The notes under the pieces were generated by a model. It made no database searches. It was not told where the DNA came from and saw only the letters and a program-made list of their open reading frames with translations. From Cyanobacteria bacterium NC_groundwater_1444_Ag_S-0.65um_54_12 (lineage in GTDB: Bacteria > Cyanobacteriota > Sericytochromatia > S15B-MN24 > VGJW01), in NCBI GenBank assembly GCA_016267585.1, contig JACQUT010000024.1, positions 1 through 7,051 on the forward strand: DNA of 7,051 nt. The letters run 5' to 3'. This document shows positions 1 through 5,863 of this stretch, in pieces. Both the position numbers and the translations under genes were made by a program. Within the stretch, counting starts at the first letter, position 1. Each line of letters starts with the position of its first letter.

Positions 1-42
1 CACGTCGCAAGGACTCGGAGCGTCGTATTCTGGCGCAGTCAT
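1..42 (-). CDS. Possible 5' end of a further operon gene (14 codons, runs off the window)
   Basis: An ATG on the minus strand, 8 bp after the TGA of the GH57 glucanotransferase-like gene, opens a frame of 14 codons that stays open to the left edge (peptide MTAPEYDAPSPCDV). The tight spacing would fit a translationally coupled next gene of the same operon. I see no clear Shine-Dalgarno sequence, and 14 codons are too few to recognise a family. The frame could be open by chance. No function is proposed. Confidence 0.25.
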   Translation of the reverse strand, partial: MTAPEYDAPSPCDV

Positions 43-49
43 CAGAACA

Positions 50-2236
50 TCAGAGCTGGGTAATTCGTTGCTCTAACCAAACTGTCCAGGTACCATGGGC
101 AGGCAATTCCAAGCGCCAATGCGGCATTATCACCGAGCCTTGATAGACACGTTCGAATCCAGCTTCGCTTTGCGAGACGGTCTCTATCGGGAAACGCCAA
201 ACTATTGCCGGATGCTCCCATCTGAGCTGGTAATCGAGCCGCAAAGACATGTCACGCAAACCTAGAATGGTCAAGTTAGCAATTTCTCCCTTGCTGTCCA
301 GACGATTTTCCGCAATGCTTACTTCGGGCGAAATATAATATCTATCTGGCGCATTACCTGCCAAAAAAGTAGCGTTTAATTCCACCCCGAACCAAAGACT
401 TACTGCTCGATCTGAACCATTGCGTACTTCGTAATCAGCGCGCAGCATAGCACGATCCGCAGGAAGGGTAATCCGCTTGGTCACTGTTACTGGCCAAAAC
501 TCTTGCCCGACCCAAACGTGACCATCCCGCCACAAAACAACCTCAACTTTGTCTGTTTGCCGCTCTATCCTGGTCTGGTAAGCTTCGATTACGAAATCGC
601 CTTGCTCGCCGTATGAAACGTTATAAAAGGAATCCAGATGGCTATCGGGATGCAAAAAATGATCGAGGAGGGAAATCCGCCGGTACCAATCGTAGTGAAG
701 ATATCTCTCTAGACCTTCTTCTTTGGTGAGGACCCATTCATGCAACGATTTTGCGCCTCCGCCACTGTTTTGCGCTGCCGCTACTTCCGTGGAAACTGTT
801 TGGGCCAGCTTGGGATGGTAAGCTTCTGGTCGGCGTGCCAGGGTATCTAGCAAGTTGAATGAACATGGCTTGTAATCCAGTTCGAACAATGCACCGCCCT
901 TTCGTGTAAAAAAAGCGTTAATCAACTGGTTGCGCAAGAGGATCTCGTCCGTGCCATCCCCGTCAAAGTCTTGCTCTAGTGCTTCCAGAAAAACCGCCAA
1001 ACCATGCTGTAGCTTGTCGCAAATCGCCTCTGCCTTGAGCAGGGCTGAGTAATTGGCACTCCGCAAATGTGCCAGGTAAAGCCCGCCGAACACACCATGC
1101 CAGTAAGGATCGTTAGATTGCCCGCGCCATAGATAATGCAGAGCGGTTACCCAATCGTCAGCTGGCCTGACCATGGCTATCTCATCTATGGGTTGCTGTT
1201 TTAGTTGCATGCAATTTGCTATTTGCGCTGATACCGCCAACATTTTTTTGTGCAAATTATTAGATTCGGGATAGCGTACCAGGAAGTGTCGCCAGAACCC
1301 GCCACGCAAAAAATCTCGACAAGGCTCCTTGGCTGTCTCTACCGCTGTCTCGAAAAGCGTGGCCTGCTCGACTGGCAAGCACCATTGTTGCATTTCGGTA
1401 TAACTCAACGCCGGTAAATATATTCGCCCCCATGGCCGGTAGCTAGCTCGATACTCTCGTAAAGTTGTGGATATGATCCAATCAGCATTTTCTTCCAGCA
1501 AAGCAAAAAGCCGATCAAGCCAACCATCGGTTCGTGAAGTCGAATGGTTTTTCGGCCATGCGCCGAATTTCTCACCATTGTCGAAGAATAGAACTAATCG
1601 AGAGGCATCTGGCGTGGCATGCTGACGTAAGTAATCAATGACTTTTTCGGGTGGCACATTAGGTATCAGTAGTCGCAGCTCCTGGTTAATAGGAAAAATC
1701 TGCAAGTAGGATCCTTGCTCTTCGGTTTGGTAATAGCCAAAGAGTTCCGGTCCCCGCAATCCGGTTGCTTTGAAATGGGTATCATCCACGCAAGTCCATT
1801 TAATGCGAGCCTCTACTAGCGACTTGGCCAGGTGCGGTTCCCAAACTCGTTCGGCAAGCCACATGCCTTCTGGTTCTTGACCGGTAATGCGGGTTATTTC
1901 CCGTGACAGAAAGCTGATTTGCTCTACTTTATTATCATCGGGAATTATCGCTAAAATAGGTTCATAATACGCTCCGCTTACCATTTCTACCTGACCAATT
2001 TTTACCAGATGGCAAAGCGTTGCAAAAAATTCGGGATGATGATCTTGTAACCATTCCAATAGAAATCCGGTGTAATGCAGGGCAATTTTCACTCCAGGAT
2101 GCTTGCCGAGCACTTCTAATAGCGGACGATAGGCTTTTTCATACGCCTTGGCGATAACCCAGTCCATGTTGCCAGCTGGCTGGTGGTTGTGTAAGCCGAA
2201 AGCGAAGTGGATCTTCGGTTTTTGTCCCAGAAGCAT
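50..2236 (-). CDS. GH57 4-alpha-glucanotransferase/alpha-amylase-like protein with Asn at the catalytic acid/base position
   Basis: Seen: 728 residues counted from the ATG at 2236. A GH57 domain covers residues 9 to about 290, with HNHQP at 16-20, WLAERVWEP at 127-135 and a DNGEKFG motif at 219-225. A middle helical domain (DUF1925 type, roughly 305-395) contains the conserved YWHGVFGG at 378-385. A C-terminal beta-sandwich domain (DUF1926 type, about 420-724) contains SQSEAG near 688-693. This order and length match the family of Thermococcus litoralis 4-alpha-glucanotransferase, which transfers maltodextrin chains through a double-displacement mechanism in the cytoplasm. No signal peptide is visible. 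The nucleophile Glu is present (E129), but the acid/base Asp (D214 in T. litoralis) is Asn here (N220, codon AAT at 1577-1579). The residues that follow have also drifted from the usual WPGTY pattern. Residues 423-431 form an EF-hand-like acidic loop. A TTG at 2248 in the same frame would add four residues; I chose the ATG because neither has a clear ribosome site and homologues have a short N-terminus. The fold is certain; catalytic activity is doubtful. Confidence 0.93.
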   Translation of the reverse strand: MLLGQKPKIHFAFGLHNHQPAGNMDWVIAKAYEKAYRPLLEVLGKHPGVKIALHYTGFLLEWLQDHHPEFFATLCHLVKIGQVEMVSGAYYEPILAIIPDDNKVEQISFLSREITRITGQEPEGMWLAERVWEPHLAKSLVEARIKWTCVDDTHFKATGLRGPELFGYYQTEEQGSYLQIFPINQELRLLIPNVPPEKVIDYLRQHATPDASRLVLFFDNGEKFGAWPKNHSTSRTDGWLDRLFALLEENADWIISTTLREYRASYRPWGRIYLPALSYTEMQQWCLPVEQATLFETAVETAKEPCRDFLRGGFWRHFLVRYPESNNLHKKMLAVSAQIANCMQLKQQPIDEIAMVRPADDWVTALHYLWRGQSNDPYWHGVFGGLYLAHLRSANYSALLKAEAICDKLQHGLAVFLEALEQDFDGDGTDEILLRNQLINAFFTRKGGALFELDYKPCSFNLLDTLARRPEAYHPKLAQTVSTEVAAAQNSGGGAKSLHEWVLTKEEGLERYLHYDWYRRISLLDHFLHPDSHLDSFYNVSYGEQGDFVIEAYQTRIERQTDKVEVVLWRDGHVWVGQEFWPVTVTKRITLPADRAMLRADYEVRNGSDRAVSLWFGVELNATFLAGNAPDRYYISPEVSIAENRLDSKGEIANLTILGLRDMSLRLDYQLRWEHPAIVWRFPIETVSQSEAGFERVYQGSVIMPHWRLELPAHGTWTVWLEQRITQL

Positions 2237-2267
2237 CTTTTCGAGCAAAAGTAGTGTTAGCGATAAA

Positions 2268-2281
2268 GTATCTCATGATAC
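2268..2281. repeat. Short inverted repeat between the two GH57 genes
   Basis: GTATC and GATAC arms of 5 bp flank a 4-base spacer, 32 bp before the chosen ATG of the glucanotransferase-like gene. It could be a small operator or the top of an mRNA hairpin. It is short enough to occur by chance, and I see no convincing promoter around it. Confidence 0.2.
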
Positions 2282-2303
2282 CACGTCGGATGATTCCAAC
2301 CCG

Positions 2304-2328
2304 TACCGCCATCACCTGATGGCTGGTA
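2304..2328 (-). other. Bulged hairpin just after the stop codon of the branching-enzyme-like gene
   Basis: Read on the minus strand, TACC-A-GCCATC pairs with GATGGC-GGTA around a four-base loop (AGGT). This gives ten base pairs with one bulged A. It begins one base after the TGA of the upstream gene and lies in the 90-bp gap before the next gene. No U-tract follows on either strand, so it is not a canonical intrinsic terminator. An mRNA-stabilising or processing hairpin that sets the ratio of the two GH57 proteins is more likely. The pairing is visible; the function is inferred. Confidence 0.5.
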
Positions 2329-2329
2329 C

Positions 2330-3895
2330 TCAGACAAACAAGTAGTAATCGAGATCTGAAAATAAATTGTCAAGCGCTTCGTAATGTTCGAGTAAACTCG
2401 TATCCAGTTCTTCGGCACCTAATAAATAGAATAGACGACGGAATCTTTCATAATGTGTTCTGACACGCTCAGCTGCATAATCCTTGGCTTCGCCGCCTTT
2501 CCCCAACAAGCATGGCCATTCACCTGAAAGTAGGAGTAGGGCTTCTCTGGTAGCTTGCGCGAGAATTCGTGTCAATAACGGATTGGCATTTGCACCGAAA
2601 TTGACTATCCCGGATTCCAGCATATCAAGTACGGTGGCAACAGTATCCCAGTACCAAGAAGTGTTGGGCGCAAGCCAGCTACTGAGATCACCTTGCGGTT
2701 CCCAAGATGCCGGCAAAAGTTCCGAAATCCCCGAAGATCGGTATTGGTTGATTGCTTGGGCTCCACTCAACAAGGATAGCTGGCGAAGTTGAATTGCTCG
2801 AACAAATTCGCCAAACCAACGCGGGCCCTCTAGCCATGAGCAAAATATTGCGGCGTCTAATGGTAACATGATCATGCCAGACTGCGGTTCGTGTTCGCTC
2901 GTGGCAGATAGCATTGCTGCTGCCAGGGCAGCTGCCTGTAACCCTTGCTCCTGAGCAACAGCCACTGCTCGAACTGGATCATAGAGCCGGCTTACCTCGC
3001 CCTGGTCGGCGGCAGCCACCGTGATCGCTATTCCAGGTGGCCAGCTAGCAAGGCGAGATAGCTGTGTTTGGCTGGCGCCTCTGCGGTATAGCCGTCTAAA
3101 ACTGCTATCAGGTGGACCTGAATATGCCAAACTGGACGGAAAACCCGTGTCTTGACTCAGACAAGTGGCCAAAAAGTCTTCCTGGCTTGCCAGCAACTTG
3201 AGCCCACTCGGTAATTGCCAAGGTAAGTTGGGGGCGATGCCCGGGGCGGCCCGTTCACTGGTCAAGGTGTAGAGAACGCCATGCTCTAGCAAAAGGCTCG
3301 AATTATCCCGGTGTTGATCGCCTGACACAATTGCGCCTCCCGGCAGCCACATGCCAGTAGTGGCATGTTCCAAGTAACGTTCAAAGACCCGAAGCCCTTG
3401 CACGATTTGTCCCCGTGCAGCTGCGGTGCGTGGCAAAAGTGGAAGAATAGCACCAGTAGCTGGGTAGGCGATCGCCTCGACGGTACCGGCTCGTTCCAGG
3501 TCACGAATAGTCCGTACCAGGCTCCGTTTATGGCGGTTTGACCAAGAATCGAGAATTCCCTCAGCTCGCCAACGCTGCCAATGCAGTACGTCAGTGAACT
3601 GCCGTGGTAACGCCCGCATATCTTGTTCAGCTTGCTGTAGTCGGCGCAACAGATAATCCTCGAAACCACTACGCAAGAGCGGGTCTGCGCATTGTTCCAG
3701 CAACACCGGCGACAGCGCCAAGGTGATACGCAGGGGAAACTTGGCTTCTTGCAGTTTCAATAGTTCGTCTAAAAGTGGGATAAAGGCATCAGCCATGGCC
3801 GCGTAGAACTCATGTTCGCCATAGGGCCATACCCCTGCTCGGCGCACGTATGGTACGTGTAATAATATTACGATGACTACGGCGCCTGATGGCAT
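2330..3895 (-). CDS. GH57 glycogen branching enzyme-like protein (DUF1957 type) lacking the catalytic nucleophile
   Basis: Seen: 521 residues, essentially the length of the Thermus thermophilus GH57 branching enzyme (about 520). The N-terminus has HVPYVRRAGVWPYGEHEFY from residue 13, matching the family's HAHLPYV...WPFGEE...Y. MWLP at 182-185 marks the nucleophile loop, PLDAAIF at 345-351 the acid/base loop, and the C-terminal helical region keeps LLLSGEWP and YAAERVRTHYERF (about 455-485). Known: such enzymes make alpha-1,6 branches in glycogen, using the Glu of WLPE and the Asp of the PYDAELFG motif. Here the Glu position is Gly (G186, codon GGA at 3338-3340) and its neighbours have changed (GGAI for EMAY). 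The first His of the HxH pair is Leu (L11). The Asp is kept (D347). The protein is therefore probably not a normal branching enzyme; a glucan-binding or regulatory role is an inference. The ATG lies 14 bp after the ATPase stop codon with no good ribosome site, which suggests translational coupling. Confidence 0.88.
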   Translation of the reverse strand: MPSGAVVIVILLHVPYVRRAGVWPYGEHEFYAAMADAFIPLLDELLKLQEAKFPLRITLALSPVLLEQCADPLLRSGFEDYLLRRLQQAEQDMRALPRQFTDVLHWQRWRAEGILDSWSNRHKRSLVRTIRDLERAGTVEAIAYPATGAILPLLPRTAAARGQIVQGLRVFERYLEHATTGMWLPGGAIVSGDQHRDNSSLLLEHGVLYTLTSERAAPGIAPNLPWQLPSGLKLLASQEDFLATCLSQDTGFPSSLAYSGPPDSSFRRLYRRGASQTQLSRLASWPPGIAITVAAADQGEVSRLYDPVRAVAVAQEQGLQAAALAAAMLSATSEHEPQSGMIMLPLDAAIFCSWLEGPRWFGEFVRAIQLRQLSLLSGAQAINQYRSSGISELLPASWEPQGDLSSWLAPNTSWYWDTVATVLDMLESGIVNFGANANPLLTRILAQATREALLLLSGEWPCLLGKGGEAKDYAAERVRTHYERFRRLFYLLGAEELDTSLLEHYEALDNLFSDLDYYLFV

Positions 3896-3909
3896 AGCTT
3901 GAGGTGTTT

Positions 3910-4986
3910 TTATGCCAAACGCGTTTCGGTGCGTGGATCGAACAGGTGAAGCTTGCCAGCATCGATCGTCAAAGTGATAGCCTCGCCCACTTGCGGTGTT
4001 TGCTCGGCTGCAACTCTAGCAACCAGGTTGCCCATCTTGCCAGAAAGATAAAGGTAGGATTCCGCTCCTAACGGTTCTACCACCTCGACTTGCGCGGTGA
4101 GCGCGTGTTGCGGGTTCGGATCCGCTATGCAAACTAAGTGCTCAGGTCGTAAGCCGACTTTAACGTCGCCAGCGCTATAATCCGCCCGCTGCGGTAGCGT
4201 AAAGCAGAAATCGGGACCGGTGATCATAGTGACAGTGCTACTTGATTTCAGTTCAGCATCTAGCAAATTCATCTGTGGCGAACCGATGAAAGTGGCGACA
4301 AAAAGATTGGCTGGTTCGGCATACACCTGGTGTGGTGTTCCACATTGTTGTAATTTTCCACCATTCAGGATAGCGATGCGATCGCCCAGCGTCATGGCTT
4401 CAATTTGATCATGTGTCACGTAAATGAAAGTAGTTTGCAGCTTACGATGTAGTTTCTTGATTTCTGCTCGCATGCTGACGCGCAGTTTGGCATCCAGGTT
4501 TGACAAAGGCTCGTCCATCAAGAAAACCTTGGGTTCTCGGACAATCGCTCGGCCGATTGCTACGCGTTGGCGTTGTCCACCCGACAGGGCCTTTGGCTTA
4601 CGATCCAAAAGACGTTCTATTTCAAGCGCGCGTGCCGCTTCCCTGACCCGCCTTTCTATCTCGGATTTGGGTATTTTACGTAACTTGAGAGCGAAAGCCA
4701 TATTGTCAAAAACGCTCATATGGGGATAGAGAGCGTAATTCTGGAAGACCATCGCTATATCGCGCTGTTTGGGGTGAAGATCATTGACCACGCGATCTCC
4801 GATAGAGATAAATCCGTCAGAAATTTCTTCCAAACCAGCGATCATGCGAAGCGCCGTGGATTTACCACAGCCCGACGGTCCAACTAACACCATGAATTCA
4901 CTGTCATCGATAGTAAGCGATAGATCGTGAATAACTACATTCTCGCTATATTGCTTACGCGCCCGATCGAAAACTACCCTGGCCAT
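3910..4986 (-). CDS. ugpC: Carbohydrate ABC transporter ATP-binding protein, MalK/MsmK/UgpC family
   Basis: A 358-residue cytoplasmic ATPase that would power a carbohydrate (CUT1-type) importer. All the nucleotide-binding motifs are intact: Walker A GPSGCGKST at 36-44, Q-loop Q82, signature LSGGQ at 134-138, Walker B VFLMDE at 154-159, D-loop SNLD at 162-165, and switch histidine H192. The C-terminal part from about 235 is the OB/TOBE regulatory domain of this family, beginning near FIGSPQMNLL and including GLRPEHL at 278-284. The length is normal. The symbol follows the family name only. The neighbouring GH57 genes point to maltodextrin or another alpha-glucan rather than glycerol phosphate, and family members often serve several importers. 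No permease or binding-protein gene is next to it here. The ATG is chosen because a GAGGA ribosome site stands 4 bases upstream. Confidence 0.95.
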   Translation of the reverse strand: MARVVFDRARKQYSENVVIHDLSLTIDDSEFMVLVGPSGCGKSTALRMIAGLEEISDGFISIGDRVVNDLHPKQRDIAMVFQNYALYPHMSVFDNMAFALKLRKIPKSEIERRVREAARALEIERLLDRKPKALSGGQRQRVAIGRAIVREPKVFLMDEPLSNLDAKLRVSMRAEIKKLHRKLQTTFIYVTHDQIEAMTLGDRIAILNGGKLQQCGTPHQVYAEPANLFVATFIGSPQMNLLDAELKSSSTVTMITGPDFCFTLPQRADYSAGDVKVGLRPEHLVCIADPNPQHALTAQVEVVEPLGAESYLYLSGKMGNLVARVAAEQTPQVGEAITLTIDAGKLHLFDPRTETRLA

Positions 4987-4990
4987 GGAA

Positions 4991-4995
4991 TCCTC
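4991..4995 (-). promoter_or_regulatory. Ribosome binding site of the ABC ATPase gene
   Basis: GAGGA on the minus strand, 4 bases before the ATG at 4986. It is the clearest ribosome site in the minus-strand operon and fixes the start of the ATPase. Confidence 0.7.
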
Positions 4996-5020
4996 GAGAC
5001 AGCTAAACGGAACCCGCCGG

Positions 5021-5035
5021 ATTGTACCATGTACA
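5021..5035 (-). promoter_or_regulatory. Possible -10 element overlapped by a TGTAC/GTACA palindrome upstream of the ATPase
   Basis: On the minus strand the gap between the glycine-rich gene and the ATPase contains TACAAT (5026-5021), a good -10 hexamer. It overlaps TGTAC-ATG-GTACA (5035-5023), a perfect 5-bp inverted repeat. A repressor binding the palindrome would block a promoter here, as is common for sugar operons. The matching -35 position falls in the end of the upstream gene and is poor. This is therefore a weak candidate for an internal promoter with an operator. Confidence 0.3.
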
Positions 5036-5040
5036 GCTGT

Positions 5041-5670
5041 TCAGGAAAGAAAATTGAAAGCGTCTTCTGGCAAGGGTGAACTGGCTGGTGCGGCAGCCGG
5101 CGGCGTAGCAAATTTGCCCTCCAGGAGTCCTACAAAGCTGGGGCGAACGTTATCCTCGTAAAGCTTACCGCCCAGAAACCCGGCAATGGCTCCGACGCCC
5201 ATTCCTACAATTGTTCCTATTCCAGGGATGATGCTGCCGAGCATACCGCCCAGCATGGTGGCACCGGCACCGATACCGGTATAGGCTAACGTATCCGCTA
5301 CGGTTCCGGCAAAGAACTGGGTTCCGGTAGCCTTACCCCGCACCCAGTCGATGGTATTGGTAAAAATTGACATCAGGCCAGCGATCGCAAAATTTGCGCC
5401 AAAGAGGTTCGGCAATTCCCGCAGTCCGCTACCGATAACATTGCGAACTCCGCCTATCCCACCCTTTGCGCCGTTGGTCATGAGCCGAAAGCTATTATTG
5501 GCTTGTTGCAGGAGCTCCATGGCTTCTGACGCACCCTGGATACTCCGTACCGATTGAATGACCGGCACTGCTATTCGCATTCCGGCGATATTAGCATCAT
5601 TTGCCAGCGCGCTGAATGATTTACTGGCCGGCGGTACCGGCATCCCGTATAACGAACCTGGTATAGCCAC
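5041..5670 (-). CDS. Glycine-rich hydrophobic protein of unknown function with a glycine-zipper segment
   Basis: 209 residues that I do not assign to a family. The first 110 residues are mildly hydrophobic with no obvious cleavable signal peptide. Residues 132-169 form a strongly hydrophobic stretch with Gly every two to four positions (G132, 134, 136, 141, 142, 145, 150, 152, 156, 158, 160, 164, 167, 168) broken by IPG at 148-150. This is a glycine-zipper hairpin pattern that often inserts into membranes or packs helices tightly. A Pro/Ala-rich tail (about 189-201) ends in DAFNFLS. The start is GTG at 5670, supported by a G-run 8 bases upstream; an in-frame ATG at 5643 is the alternative. 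It lies 54 bp before the ATPase on the same strand and may be the first gene of the operon. A membrane or secreted-effector role would be a guess. That it is a real gene is likely: it is long, has a ribosome site and is flanked by tight spacing. Confidence 0.75.
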   Translation of the reverse strand: MAIPGSLYGMPVPPASKSFSALANDANIAGMRIAVPVIQSVRSIQGASEAMELLQQANNSFRLMTNGAKGGIGGVRNVIGSGLRELPNLFGANFAIAGLMSIFTNTIDWVRGKATGTQFFAGTVADTLAYTGIGAGATMLGGMLGSIIPGIGTIVGMGVGAIAGFLGGKLYEDNVRPSFVGLLEGKFATPPAAAPASSPLPEDAFNFLS

Positions 5671-5674
5671 TTTA

Positions 5675-5730
5675 CTATCCCCCCTATCGGGAACCCCTGG
5701 CGAACTATCTGAAACTACACCCTATCTATC
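5675..5730 (-). repeat. Cluster of five GATAG motifs upstream of the glycine-rich gene
   Basis: CTATC (GATAG on the minus strand) starts at 5675, 5684, 5705, 5722 and 5726. Five copies of a 5-mer in 56 bases is more than chance would readily give, although spacing is irregular. The cluster sits in the leader of the minus-strand operon and could be a multi-site binding region. No known regulator is implied. Confidence 0.3.
5679..5684 (-). promoter_or_regulatory. Probable ribosome binding site for the GTG start at 5670
   Basis: A GGGGGG run followed by A on the minus strand lies 8 bases before the GTG. It resembles a Shine-Dalgarno core (GGGGGA) at acceptable distance, and this decides the GTG over the internal ATG at 5643. 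Confidence 0.45.
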
Positions 5731-5816
5731 CGGTCTTCGTCACCCCAGTCGGTAAAGCGAGAGCTAAGTGACCATTAAATTTTCACCAAAAAGCAGCGCT
5801 GACGCCTGACCCTCTT

Positions 5817-5845
5817 CTGCCATGCCACCGGCCTTATGGTAGGAT
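5817..5845 (+). promoter_or_regulatory. Candidate extended -10 promoter for the S9 peptidase gene
   Basis: CTGCCA (5817-5822) and TAGGAT (5840-5845) are spaced by 17 bases, and TGG directly before the -10 makes an extended -10 (TGnTAGGAT). Transcription would start near 5852, at the ribosome site, giving a leader of about 12 bases. Both hexamers match consensus at only four of six positions, so this is a candidate only. Confidence 0.35.
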
Positions 5846-5851
5846 AGCGGC

Positions 5852-5857
5852 GGAGGA
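5852..5857 (+). promoter_or_regulatory. Strong ribosome binding site of the S9 peptidase gene
   Basis: GGAGGA, an almost perfect Shine-Dalgarno sequence, stands 6 bases before the ATG at 5864 and fixes that start. Confidence 0.85.
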
Positions 5858-5863
5858 TTATAT

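Noticed and set aside
2304..2328. Hairpin as an intrinsic terminator
   Set aside because: No run of T follows the stem on either strand; kept only as an mRNA structure.
2148..2345. 65-residue plus-strand frame spanning the gap between the GH57 genes
   Set aside because: Most of it is antisense to the conserved N-terminus of the glucanotransferase-like protein, and no ribosome site precedes it.
2484..2792. 102-residue open frame on the plus strand
   Set aside because: Antisense to the conserved C-terminal part of the branching-enzyme-like gene; a shadow of its codon usage.
3286..3669. 127-residue open frame on the minus strand
   Set aside because: It lies wholly within the branching-enzyme-like gene in another frame of the same strand; its Cys-rich, low-order sequence matches no family and it has no ribosome site.
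4424..4729. 101-residue open frame on the plus strand
   Set aside because: Antisense to the signature and Walker B region of the ABC ATPase; Ser/Arg-rich shadow.
5558..5755. Plus-strand frame crossing the start of the glycine-rich gene
   Set aside because: Overlaps the 5' end of the minus-strand gene and its leader, has no ribosome site, and resembles no known protein.
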